From positions 1 to 39,058 of the forward strand of contig JAJZQY010000011.1 of the NCBI GenBank assembly GCA_021806605.1: 39,058 bases of DNA, written 5' to 3'. The notes below the pieces were generated by a model. It did not search any database and was not told where the DNA came from. It saw nothing but the letters and a program-made list of their open reading frames with translations. This document shows positions 24,718 to 33,630 of the stretch, piece after piece; position 1 is the stretch's first letter, and each line of letters begins with the position of its first letter. Position numbers and translations under genes: made by a program. The DNA comes from Pseudomonadota bacterium. GTDB lineage: Bacteria > Pseudomonadota > Gammaproteobacteria > Burkholderiales > JABEVD01.

Positions 24718-27700
24718 TCACCTGGCAGCCGACGGTTTGGAGACTGCGCCAAGCTCCAGCTTTGCCGGCACGCCTTGCCCGTCGCTGTCGACCTTTTCAG
24801 GCTGCGCGAGCATGAGGCGGTCTGGCGGGGCGCCTGCCGCCTGCAGCGAAGCATAGGCGTTTTCGCCCCTGGCCTTTCCCAGCGACTGAAGCGCGTCTTC
24901 CGCTATGGGTTCCTTGTCGCGCAAGCGCCTGAACAGGACGATATAGAAATCGGCGCCTTTCAGTTGCGCCAGGTCTCTTTCGTTCAATGTCCGCTTTTTC
25001 CGGAACAGGCCGGACAGCCCGGATATCATTCTTGCTGAAACGCTTTCCTTGAGCTGGCCGGGATTGGCCTTGCGAAAACCCGCTTTCAGGGCGGCGAGTT
25101 CTGCGCTGCCCATCCGGTCTGAATACAGGCTTTCCAGGGCATCCTGGATTTTCGGCGATCCGGTGGACAGGGGGCCGGGGTTCTCATGCACGCCCAGGTG
25201 CTCGCCCGCCTTGACGGCCACTTCCCTGCGGAGCTGCAGATCCTGCAGCGCGACCCTGTCGGCATCCGAGTAGACGCCGTGCACCGTCAGGGCCAGGCCG
25301 GGGCGCTTGCCGAGAATGCCTGCGATCCGGACTATCTTTTCCTGTTCGGGCGGGGAGAGTCCGGCCGCTCCGGGATCGAAGCGGATGCTGCCGATCTGCT
25401 CTCCGCCGGCGCCAAACAGGGCGCCCAATGCCCTGAATGGCGCGGTGGCGATTTTTTCGAAGATGCTCACTATGGCTTTCCAGATGATGCCGCCGTAGCT
25501 GAACTGCGGGTCGTCCAGATTACCAGAAACGGGAAGGCCAAGATCGATTCGGCCATCCGGATCCTCAAGGATGGCTATCGCGAGATCCAGCGGAAGATCC
25601 TTCGCCTGCGGACTTTCTACCCTTTCGCCGAGCTTGATGTTGTCGATGATGATCTGATTGTCGCCTTCGAGCTGGCGATGCCTGATCTTGTATTCCAGAT
25701 TCAGCGAGAGCTTGCCGGCATCGATCTTCCGTCCGGCGAAGGTCGACGAGTAGGGCGTCAATCTGGGCATGTTCACGTTGCGGAACATGACCCTGATGTC
25801 GGTCAGATCGGCGGGATCGAAAAGATCGATCTGGCCGGCTGCGTGCGCGGATCCGTATTTGTCCACCTGCCCGCTCAATTCAAGCTGGCCCGAAGATCCG
25901 GGGCTGGTGGACAGGCCGTTGATATAGCCGTGCAGCTTGTGGATGCGGGTGGCGAAGGGCAGGACGAGGGAATAATCCGCGTAGTCCATTTCGCCCTGGC
26001 GAACCTTGATGCGATCGATGCTTATCGGAAATGGCTTCGATTTGCCCGCCGCGGCTTGCGGAGCGTGCGCCTCGGGTTTCAGCAGTATGCGGGACAGGTT
26101 GGTGGACTTGTCCCTGGCGATGATGAGCTTGGCACCGAGATGGTCGACGTCGAGCCGTCCGATGCTCAGCCTGGCCCGGTTCGCTTTCAGATTGGGGCTG
26201 CCGACGAACTTCCACTTCAGGAAGACAGCGTTGGTATCGGCTTCCAAAAGACGCACGTTGCGCAGGGAGAAACTGCCGGCGTAGGACGCTCCCTGTCCGC
26301 CGTAGGCGGCACGGCCTTCTGCGTCGAGCTGACCGCTGGCAAGCTTCAGCTTCGCCACCGAAGCCAGATAGGGCTGCGCGGGCTTCAGCGCAAGGTTTGC
26401 GAGCTTGAAGTGCAGCTCTGCCGAGGGCGCGGCGGGAACGACCTGGCCGGAAGCCTGGAAGCTGCCGCCATCCTGGGCATGAAAGGAAAGATGGACAGGC
26501 AGTGGGGCAGCCAGGTTGTCGCTCAGGTCATCCACGCTCATGGCAATATCGGTCAGTGCCAGATTTGCAGCGGGTTTTACCGAATCGTCGTGGAAGGAAA
26601 CTGCGGAATTGGCCAGGTCAAGCCGGTTTATCCGGAAGCGCCAGCGCTGCGATGGCTTTTCCTGACTTTTTCCGGGAGGCGGCATCGCCGCATGCAGAGC
26701 ATCGACAAGATCAATGCGTCCATGGACATTTCTCGCCACATGAAGTTGTCCATTGCTCAAATCGGCATGATCGAGCGCGATGCGTTTTTCGGTCAAATCC
26801 GCCCGGGTATCCGTGAGCGTCAAATTTCCCAACTGCAGCAATTCGGGAGCGGCTCCGTTTGAGGAGGGCAGGGTGACCCGGCTTCCGGAAATCGACAGCG
26901 CGCCCAGGGTGATCCTGTTTTGCGCCAGATCGTATTGTCCGTTCTTCGCTTCGATCGCCTTGATCGAGAGACGGGGCCCGCCGATGCCGATCCGCAAATC
27001 CGAGAGCCTAGCTGCGAGATTTTTCAGGACAAGGTCGGGCCGATTGTCCGCGTAGGATAGATGGTAGTCGGTCGAAACCGAGACTGCTCCGGCTGGGGCG
27101 GCGTTCGGCAGGATGTCTTTGAAATAGGGTTTCAGCGGAGACAGATCGAGGTTTTCCACATTCAGGCTGCCGTCGGCGGACAACGGGTTGATCGAGGCCT
27201 GACCTTGCCATGTTACGAGGGTGCCGAAGGAGGTGCGTGCCGAAATCCGGTAGCGACCCTTGTCGTTCGGAAGCGTGGAAATGTCTCTCAGATTCAGATC
27301 CAAGGGGGCGATGCGCGCGGTGAATCCGGTTTTTTCGTCGGCAAAATCGATGCGGCCGCCCTTCAAGCCGAAGGACCGGATGGCTATCCTGGGCAATTGC
27401 GAGCCCTGTGCGTTCGCTGCCTTGGCATCCTTTTCATCAAGCGAATCGATCAATTGCGACCAGTTGAGCCGATTGCCAGGCTTCAGGACGATGGCTGCTT
27501 CAGGATCGTCCAGCTCGATGGCATTGAAGACCAGGGCGCGCCTGAAGAGGCTTGCCGGAGAAAGTTCCACGGTCAGCTTCCGGAAGGCGAGAAGCGGCTT
27601 GCCGTCGGGCTCCTGCAAATGAAGATTGGCTATGCGCAGGCTGAGGGTGAAAGGATTGAATTCCGGCCGGTCCAGGGACAGGCGATGTCCGGTCTTCTCG

Positions 27701-27828
27701 GAGATGTAGCGTATCGACTGGGATTGGAGTATGCGGGGAAGCATCAGCCAGCCAAAAAGCGCGTAGGCAACAAGCAGGCCGGCAAGCGATATCGCCAGCG
27801 TTCTTATCGAGGGCAGACGAAGGGACAT
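24718..27828 (-). CDS. DUF748 family, AsmA-like envelope protein
   Basis: This 1036-residue protein starts with one membrane anchor (residues about 9-30). A long beta-strand-rich region with the DUF748 motif FNPFTLSLRIANLHLQEPDG follows, and a further block near residues 660-790 (LVLPFATRIHKLHGYINGLS). The C-terminal 250 residues include an OmpA-like stretch (GSIRFDPGAAGLSPPEQEKI). DUF748 and AsmA proteins are large periplasmic bridge-like proteins thought to move lipids or help outer membrane assembly. No direct role is shown. GAGGTGA lies before the ATG at 27828. It appears monocistronic. Confidence 0.9.
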   Translation of the reverse strand: MSLRLPSIRTLAISLAGLLVAYALFGWLMLPRILQSQSIRYISEKTGHRLSLDRPEFNPFTLSLRIANLHLQEPDGKPLLAFRKLTVELSPASLFRRALVFNAIELDDPEAAIVLKPGNRLNWSQLIDSLDEKDAKAANAQGSQLPRIAIRSFGLKGGRIDFADEKTGFTARIAPLDLNLRDISTLPNDKGRYRISARTSFGTLVTWQGQASINPLSADGSLNVENLDLSPLKPYFKDILPNAAPAGAVSVSTDYHLSYADNRPDLVLKNLAARLSDLRIGIGGPRLSIKAIEAKNGQYDLAQNRITLGALSISGSRVTLPSSNGAAPELLQLGNLTLTDTRADLTEKRIALDHADLSNGQLHVARNVHGRIDLVDALHAAMPPPGKSQEKPSQRWRFRINRLDLANSAVSFHDDSVKPAANLALTDIAMSVDDLSDNLAAPLPVHLSFHAQDGGSFQASGQVVPAAPSAELHFKLANLALKPAQPYLASVAKLKLASGQLDAEGRAAYGGQGASYAGSFSLRNVRLLEADTNAVFLKWKFVGSPNLKANRARLSIGRLDVDHLGAKLIIARDKSTNLSRILLKPEAHAPQAAAGKSKPFPISIDRIKVRQGEMDYADYSLVLPFATRIHKLHGYINGLSTSPGSSGQLELSGQVDKYGSAHAAGQIDLFDPADLTDIRVMFRNVNMPRLTPYSSTFAGRKIDAGKLSLNLEYKIRHRQLEGDNQIIIDNIKLGERVESPQAKDLPLDLAIAILEDPDGRIDLGLPVSGNLDDPQFSYGGIIWKAIVSIFEKIATAPFRALGALFGAGGEQIGSIRFDPGAAGLSPPEQEKIVRIAGILGKRPGLALTVHGVYSDADRVALQDLQLRREVAVKAGEHLGVHENPGPLSTGSPKIQDALESLYSDRMGSAELAALKAGFRKANPGQLKESVSARMISGLSGLFRKKRTLNERDLAQLKGADFYIVLFRRLRDKEPIAEDALQSLGKARGENAYASLQAAGAPPDRLMLAQPEKVDSDGQGVPAKLELGAVSKPSAAR

Positions 27829-27954
27829 GGCTCACCTCTTGATGTTATCGCCGATGCAGCTTCCATCATACATGGGTAAGTGCCAAGTTTCATAGCGGCT
27901 GCCTTGCTTCGGGCACGAATCAAGGATCAGAAAACAATCATCAGGAAACAATCA

Positions 27955-28722
27955 TCAGGGGTAGTCCTGACGCGTCGGCCTGACCATGATGTCGCTGATG
28001 TGGACATGAGGGGGCTGCGCCACAATATATTGAATCGCATTCGCTACATCTTCGCCGACCAGCAGCGGGCCGAACTTGTCGTCGAAATTCCGCACCAGGT
28101 CCTCGCCATATCCTGCGCCCTCCTGGAATCCGCTGATGACGATGCCGGGCTCGACCAGGGAAACGCGAATCCCCTTCGGCCCGACTTCGCGGCGCAATCC
28201 TTCTGCCAGCGCGTGGACTGCGAACTTGGTGGCGCCATAAACCGCGCTGAATGGCGAAACATGCCTTCCCACCACCGAGCCGATGATCACGATATCCGCC
28301 GCCTGCTTCGGGTAGGAAAGTCCTTCCAGCATTTTCCTGGCTGCCTTCTGAAGCAGGGCCAGCGTGCCGACCACGTTGAGTTTGAGTATTTCCTCGAACT
28401 TGGATAAATCTGCATCCTTGACCGAGCCGCCGAGGCCCCGTCCGGCATTTGCCACCACGATATCCGGGGACCGTCCGAACTGCCCGATTGCAGAGGAAAA
28501 CAGATCGTCCAGCACAGTGTCGTCGGCAGCATCGCCTGTCACGCCGCGAAACGCCGGTCCCAGTTCCAGTTCCAGCGCCTTGAGTCTGTCGGCATTGCGG
28601 GCATTGCCCATCACCGCATAGCCTTCTGCGACGAATTTTCTCGCTGTCGCCTCTCCGATGCCGGAAGAGGCACCGGTGACGACTGCAATGCGCGAGTAGC
28701 GAACGGGCAGATCCTTGGGCAT
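27955..28722 (-). CDS. Short-chain dehydrogenase/reductase
   Basis: This 255-residue classical SDR oxidoreductase has the NAD(P)-binding TGASSGIG at residues 16-23, NAGRGLGG, an active-site Ser in IIGSVVG and the YGATK catalytic pair. Arginine follows in the loop (GNARNAD), which usually favours NADPH. The substrate is unknown. GAGGAG lies 5 bases before the ATG. It is the third gene of a unit with an Old Yellow Enzyme and a dienelactone hydrolase, which suggests a role in detoxifying carbonyl or enal compounds. Confidence 0.93.
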   Translation of the reverse strand: MPKDLPVRYSRIAVVTGASSGIGEATARKFVAEGYAVMGNARNADRLKALELELGPAFRGVTGDAADDTVLDDLFSSAIGQFGRSPDIVVANAGRGLGGSVKDADLSKFEEILKLNVVGTLALLQKAARKMLEGLSYPKQAADIVIIGSVVGRHVSPFSAVYGATKFAVHALAEGLRREVGPKGIRVSLVEPGIVISGFQEGAGYGEDLVRNFDDKFGPLLVGEDVANAIQYIVAQPPHVHISDIMVRPTRQDYP

Positions 28723-28741
28723 GAGATTCTCCTCGATAAAT

Positions 28742-29818
28742 TCAGGCAGGTTCCATCGTCAAGGCAGGATAATCGGTATAGCCGACTTTGGGATCCGGCA
28801 TGCCGTACCCATAGAAGGTCTCCGGATGGAAAGGGTTCAGGGGCGCATTGGCTTGCAGGCGCTGCGGAAGATCCGGGTTGGAAATGAAAAGCTTGCCGAA
28901 GGATACGGCATCGGCTTCTCCTGCCGCGATCACCTGCCGGGCGGTTTCCCCGTCGAAGCCTTCGTTTGCGATGAGCACGCCGCCGAATCGTCTTTTCAGT
29001 TCCGGGCTGATGCGGTTTTCCCCCAGGGATTCGCGGGTGAAAATGAAGGCGATGTCGCGCTTGCCCAATTCTGCGGCGACATATCCGAAAGTGGAAAGGG
29101 GGTCGGAGTCGCCCATGGTATGGGCATCTCCCCTGGGTGCGAGATGCATTCCCACGCGAGCCGCACCCCAAACCGAAACGACGGCGTCGGTCACTTCCAG
29201 CATCAGCCTGGCCCGATTCTCGATCGTGCCGCCATAGGCATCATCCCGCTGGTTGGTGCTGTCCTGCAGAAATTGATCCAGCAGGTATCCATTAGCGCCG
29301 TGAATTTCCACGCCGTCGAATCCGGCATGCCTGGCGTTTTCCGCCCCCGTGCGGTAGGCCTCGACGATGCCCGGAATTTCCGAAGCCGCGAGGGCGCGCG
29401 GCGTGACATACTCGCGCTGGGGGCGCAGCAGGCTGACATGTCCATCGGGTGCGATCGCGCTCGGTGCGACCGGCAGGTTTCCTTCCAGGTAGTCTGGATG
29501 AGAAACCCGCCCTACATGCCAAAGCTGCAGGAATATGCGCCCTCCGGCATCGTGAACGGCTTGGGTCACCCGTTTCCAGCCTGCCACCTGTTCGTTCGAC
29601 CAGATTCCGGGTGTGTCGGGATATCCGACTCCCTGGGGAGAAACCGAGGTTGCCTCGGAAATGATCAATCCTGCGCTGGCGCGCTGGGCATAGTATCGCG
29701 CCATCAGTTCGTTGGGCACCCGGCCCGCACTGGCGCGACAGCGAGTCAGAGGTGCCATCACGATCCGGTTGGGCAGGTTCAGGTCTCCGATCCGGATTGG
29801 CTCAAACAGATTGTTCAA
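28742..29818 (-). CDS. Old Yellow Enzyme family ene-reductase (NemA-like)
   Basis: This FMN-dependent NAD(P)H oxidoreductase reduces activated C=C bonds in electrophiles. The 358-residue protein has the OYE landmarks PLTRCRAS, QLWHVGRVSH, GVEIHGANGYLLDQFLQD (His/Asn substrate pair and Tyr nearby), and ends with FYGYGMPDPKVGYTDYP. The start is TTG at 29818: no in-frame ATG lies near the expected N-terminus, and AAGGAG precedes it at 6 bases, so the start is well supported. It sits 31 bases after the dienelactone hydrolase and 19 before the SDR gene. Confidence 0.94.
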   Translation of the reverse strand: MNNLFEPIRIGDLNLPNRIVMAPLTRCRASAGRVPNELMARYYAQRASAGLIISEATSVSPQGVGYPDTPGIWSNEQVAGWKRVTQAVHDAGGRIFLQLWHVGRVSHPDYLEGNLPVAPSAIAPDGHVSLLRPQREYVTPRALAASEIPGIVEAYRTGAENARHAGFDGVEIHGANGYLLDQFLQDSTNQRDDAYGGTIENRARLMLEVTDAVVSVWGAARVGMHLAPRGDAHTMGDSDPLSTFGYVAAELGKRDIAFIFTRESLGENRISPELKRRFGGVLIANEGFDGETARQVIAAGEADAVSFGKLFISNPDLPQRLQANAPLNPFHPETFYGYGMPDPKVGYTDYPALTMEPA

Positions 29819-29849
29819 TGGGTTCTCCTTGGATTAAAGGACTGGTTCA

Positions 29850-30512
29850 TCAATTCAAGTGGTTCCTGAGGAAAGTCAGGGTGCGCTTCCAGGCCAGATC
29901 GGCGCACTTTGCATCATACACTTCGGGGCGCGTCTGGTTGAAAAATGCATGGCAGGCTTCATAGCGGTGAATTTCGGGCGGATTCCCGGAAGCCTGCATT
30001 TCGGATTCTAGACCGTCCACCGCAGCTGGCGTGCACCAGTCATCCTGGTTGGCAAAGTGTCCCTGGAAGGGGATGCGTATCCTGGCAGGATCGGCGACCG
30101 ATTTTGGCGGCATGCCGTAGAAACAAATGCCTGCAGCCATTTCGGGAATCCGCACGGCACTGACAAGGGTGAGTGCGCCGCCCATGCAGAATCCCATGAC
30201 AGCGACTTTGCCGCCCAAATTCTGCAAGTGCTTCACGGCGCCCCTGATGTCCTGATCGGTCGCTCCCGTGAAATCCAGTCCGTCCATCATGTGCCTAGCT
30301 TCGTCGACATTCCGGGCGACGCGCCCGTGATACAGGTCAGGGACGAGGGCATTGTAGCCGGCTACTTTCAGTCGATCGGCAATGCTGCACATGTGGGGAT
30401 TGAGCCCCCACCATTCCTGGATCACCACGACCCCCGGCCTGCCCTTGCCGAGTTCGGCAAGATAGCCTCGGCATGGACTGCCGTCGATACGTTGAAATTC
30501 GATCATGCCCAT
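29850..30512 (-). CDS. Dienelactone hydrolase family protein
   Basis: This 220-residue alpha/beta hydrolase has the Cys-Asp-His triad of carboxymethylenebutenolidase-like enzymes. The nucleophile is Cys109 in GFCMGG, Asp157 or Asp158 is in NQDDWC, and His188 is in CHAFFN. The conserved IQEWWGL lies near residue 33. The natural substrate is unclear; a chlorocatechol pathway is not nearby, so a general esterase or lactonase role is as likely. GGAG precedes the ATG at 30512 by 7 bases. It is the first gene of the three-gene unit with OYE and SDR. Confidence 0.92.
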   Translation of the reverse strand: MGMIEFQRIDGSPCRGYLAELGKGRPGVVVIQEWWGLNPHMCSIADRLKVAGYNALVPDLYHGRVARNVDEARHMMDGLDFTGATDQDIRGAVKHLQNLGGKVAVMGFCMGGALTLVSAVRIPEMAAGICFYGMPPKSVADPARIRIPFQGHFANQDDWCTPAAVDGLESEMQASGNPPEIHRYEACHAFFNQTRPEVYDAKCADLAWKRTLTFLRNHLN

Positions 30513-30613
30513 AAAAATGCTCCATCCAATTCGAAAACAGTCGCCCTGATCCTCAGGTCGTGATCGGTTCGAGCGGGGAAAGGTGCGAAAAGTTCAGTCG
30601 ACAAAGGCTGACC

Positions 30614-32038
30614 TCAGGTTTTCCCTGGCAGGGGCGAGCCTCCCAATGCCACGAAAAGGCGCACGCAGTCCCGGTAGCGCTGGTGCCGTGCGCGCACCAG
30701 GTCGAGCTGCGCGCTTGCCCAGACGCGCTGCGCATCCTGCACTTGCAGCAGTCCCGATGCCCCCGCCCGGTAGCTTTCCAGAATCAGCCCCAGGCTGCTT
30801 TGCGCAGCGTCTGCCGCATGTTGCATCATCGCGACAGATTCTTCGTCGCGGGCTAGCGAGGTCAGAGTGTCGGCCACTTCTCCGAAAGATGCCAGTATTG
30901 TTTGCCGGTACTGGGCCAATGCAGCCCGGTAGGCATGTACCGCCTCGCGCTTTTCTGCTGCGAGCGTGCCGCCATCGAAAATCGGTGCGGAAATTCCCGC
31001 AGCCAAGGACCAGGCATTGCTCACGCTCCTGAATATTCCCGCCGGAGTCAGCGCCTCCTGCATCATGTTTGCAGTGAGCGTGATCCCTGGGTAGAGATTG
31101 GCTTCGGCCATCCCGACTGCGGCACCTGCCGCATCCAGATTGGCGCGGGCTGCGAGAATGTCGGGCCTTCTTTTGACCAGCTCAGAAGGAAGGCTCAGGG
31201 GCAGCGTTTTGGGCAAGGCAAAATCCTTGAGCCCTAGATCGGGGGGTACCCAGTTGGCGGGAGCCTCCCCGACCAGAATCGAGAGCGCGTGTCGGCTGAC
31301 GGCCAGACGCTCTTCCAGCGGAGGGAGCATGGCGCGGTCTGAGATCAGTCGGGTCTGCTCACTCAGAACGTCCGTTTTCGACCCCGTGCCGATTTCGTAA
31401 GCCGCCTTCACGAGCTCCAGCGTGCTGCTGTCCTCGGCCAGGATGCGCTTGACCATGGCGATTTCTTCTGCGGCGGAAGCCATGTCCAAAGTTGCAGCGA
31501 CGATATTGCCCGTCAGCGCGAGATAGGCTGCATCGAGCTGATGCGACTGGTATTCTGCCAGGGCGCGTTGACGTTCGACCGCACGGTGTCCTCCGCCCAA
31601 AAGATCCGGGGTCCAGCTGACCGAAGGTCCGGCTTCGTAATAGGAAAATGGCGGGATGCTGAAGTTCGCCGGGCCGAAAAGCGCGGCGCCGTACTTCTGG
31701 CGTCCCGCCAGGGCGCCGATCGAAGCCTGTGGCAGCAGGGCCCCGCCGGCCGCATTGGCTGCCTCTTCAGCCTGTGCAAGCGTTTCGCGGGCTGCGGCCA
31801 GATCGTAATTGTTCCGAACGCCCATGCGGATCAGGTCATTTAGGGGCTGGGAAGCGAAGACCGTCCACCAGTCGGACATGATTTGCTTGCCCAGGGCAAT
31901 TTTTCGATTCAATGGAACCAGTTCGCCCTTTGCAGCATACGAAGCCGCATCCGGAATGGATGGGGCCTTGATGGGCGGAGCGACGCTGCAGGCGGAAGCC
32001 AGCAGGGCGGGAATCAGAAGCAGTTTTTTCGCCCTCAT
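30614..32038 (-). CDS. NodT/OprM-type outer membrane efflux lipoprotein
   Basis: This 474-residue protein has a lipoprotein signal peptide (lipobox LASAC, Cys17) and two outer-membrane efflux repeats, as in OprM and NodT. These would form a trimeric channel through the outer membrane. Examples of family blocks are DWWTVFASQPLNDLI, RRPDILAARANLDAA (about residue 305) and AGISAPIFDGGTL. Its start overlaps the emrB-like stop by 4 bases. Together with emrA and emrB it makes a complete tripartite pump. The frame upstream of the ATG is open to 32521, but it is a shadow of emrB. Confidence 0.93.
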   Translation of the reverse strand: MRAKKLLLIPALLASACSVAPPIKAPSIPDAASYAAKGELVPLNRKIALGKQIMSDWWTVFASQPLNDLIRMGVRNNYDLAAARETLAQAEEAANAAGGALLPQASIGALAGRQKYGAALFGPANFSIPPFSYYEAGPSVSWTPDLLGGGHRAVERQRALAEYQSHQLDAAYLALTGNIVAATLDMASAAEEIAMVKRILAEDSSTLELVKAAYEIGTGSKTDVLSEQTRLISDRAMLPPLEERLAVSRHALSILVGEAPANWVPPDLGLKDFALPKTLPLSLPSELVKRRPDILAARANLDAAGAAVGMAEANLYPGITLTANMMQEALTPAGIFRSVSNAWSLAAGISAPIFDGGTLAAEKREAVHAYRAALAQYRQTILASFGEVADTLTSLARDEESVAMMQHAADAAQSSLGLILESYRAGASGLLQVQDAQRVWASAQLDLVRARHQRYRDCVRLFVALGGSPLPGKT

Positions 32039-33630
32039 TCCATCACCATCAGTTCTTTTGATTTTTGCGCTGGCGGGCGCAGCAATACCAGCAGCGGCAT
32101 GACCGCCAGAGTCAGCACCATCATCAGCTTGTAATCGTCGAGATAGGCGATCATCGCCGCCTGGTGGGTGATGGCGTGATTCAGCGCGGTCAGCCCGGAA
32201 AGTGTGCCGGGATCGATGTGGCCGGATGAAAAGGCCGGATTGTCCAGATTGTATGGCGTGACATGCCCGGCGAGGGTCGCGTGCACGATTTGCGTGTTCC
32301 GGGTCAGGAGCGTCTGGACTACCGAAATGCCGATGGCGCTGCCGATATTGCGCTGCAGATTGAAAAATGCCGTGCCCTCGTTCCTGAGCGCGGGAGACAG
32401 CGTGCTGAACGCGACGGTTGAAATGGGCACATAGGCGAGTCCCACGCCGAATCCCTGAATGATGCCTGAGATAACAATCAGCCGCTCGTCCATCAGCAGA
32501 TTGAAATTCATCATTTGCCACAGCGAAAAGGCCGTCATCCCCAATCCTGTCGCCAGTATGATCCGCGAATCGATCCTGCCCACCAGCCTGCCGACAACCA
32601 TCATGCCGAGCATCGTGCCCAAACCGCGAGGCGCGGTCACCAGGCCGCTGACCAGCACGGGATAATTCATCTCGTTCTGCAGCATGGGGGGAACAAGCGC
32701 AAGGGTTGCAAACAGAACCACCCCGATCAGGAAGATGAACAGATTGGCTGTGACGAAATTGCGGTCGGCGAACAATGCGGGACTCAGAAAGGGGCGGGAA
32801 TGCGTGAACGAATGAACCAGAAAGAAATAAAAGGCCAGTCCCGCCAGCAGGGCTTCCATGACGATTTCGGTCGAGCCGAACCAGTCCTTCAGTTCTCCCC
32901 GGTCAAGGAACATCTGCAGTGCGCCGATGCTGAGGGCAAGCGTCGCGAATCCGAAAAAATCGAACCGATCGAAATGCTTTTTCGTTTCCGGCATCGAGGC
33001 GGTAAGCCCCAGGAAGGCGATGATGCCGATGGGCACGTTGATGAAGAACACCCAGCGCCAGGAGTAGTTCTGGGTCAGCCAGCCGCCAAGCACCGGGCCC
33101 AGCACCGGGCCCAGCGTGACGCCGACTCCCCAGATTGACATGGCCCTGCCATGATTTTCCGGAGGATTGATGTCGAACAGCACGGCTTGAGAAAGGGGAA
33201 CGAGCGCAGCGCCGGACATGCCCTGCAGCAGCCTGAACAGGACGATCTCAGGCAGATTCGTTGCCAGTCCGCACAATGCCGAAGTGACCGTGAATCCGAC
33301 GATCGAGATCAGGAATACCCTTTTGCGGCCGAATCTTCCGGCAAGCCAGCCGGTCAGGGGGATCATGATGGCGGCTGCAATGATGTAGGAGGTCAGCACC
33401 CAGGCCATCTGATCCTGCGTGGCCGAAAGCGTTCCCTGCATCTGGGGCAGCGCCACATTGGCGATCGTCGAGTCCAGGGATTGCATGATGGTTGCCGCCA
33501 TGATGGAAAAAGTGATCAAGGGGCGATTCAGGGGTTTTTTCGAAATCGCGTCATGGGGGGGATGGGGCGTTGCGGCTCCTTCGCCGGCCTCCTCGATGAC
33601 TGCTTCGAGCGGATTTTCGGATTCTGTCAT
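32035..33630 (-). CDS. emrB: EmrB-like DHA2-family multidrug efflux transporter
   Basis: This inner-membrane proton antiporter of the major facilitator superfamily has 531 residues and about 14 membrane spans. The family motif A is GWLAGRFGRKRVFL. The DHA2 block LDSTIANVALPQMQG near residue 50 and the motif C-like VTLGPVLGPVLGGWLTQN are present. It has a long acidic-proline N-terminal tail. EmrB exports uncouplers and hydrophobic drugs together with EmrA and an outer membrane channel. ATGA overlaps join it to emrA upstream and to the NodT-like gene downstream. The gene symbol is by family; substrates are unknown. Confidence 0.93.
   Translation of the reverse strand: MTESENPLEAVIEEAGEGAATPHPPHDAISKKPLNRPLITFSIMAATIMQSLDSTIANVALPQMQGTLSATQDQMAWVLTSYIIAAAIMIPLTGWLAGRFGRKRVFLISIVGFTVTSALCGLATNLPEIVLFRLLQGMSGAALVPLSQAVLFDINPPENHGRAMSIWGVGVTLGPVLGPVLGGWLTQNYSWRWVFFINVPIGIIAFLGLTASMPETKKHFDRFDFFGFATLALSIGALQMFLDRGELKDWFGSTEIVMEALLAGLAFYFFLVHSFTHSRPFLSPALFADRNFVTANLFIFLIGVVLFATLALVPPMLQNEMNYPVLVSGLVTAPRGLGTMLGMMVVGRLVGRIDSRIILATGLGMTAFSLWQMMNFNLLMDERLIVISGIIQGFGVGLAYVPISTVAFSTLSPALRNEGTAFFNLQRNIGSAIGISVVQTLLTRNTQIVHATLAGHVTPYNLDNPAFSSGHIDPGTLSGLTALNHAITHQAAMIAYLDDYKLMMVLTLAVMPLLVLLRPPAQKSKELMVME

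Noticed and set aside
25186..26862. Long plus-strand open frame (558 codons) opposite the DUF748 gene
   Set aside because: It is the complement of a strongly supported gene in a GC-rich region and shows no protein-like motif.
28715..29869. Plus-strand open frame of 384 codons opposite the Old Yellow Enzyme gene
   Set aside because: It is antisense to a gene with clear OYE motifs and a good ribosome binding site.
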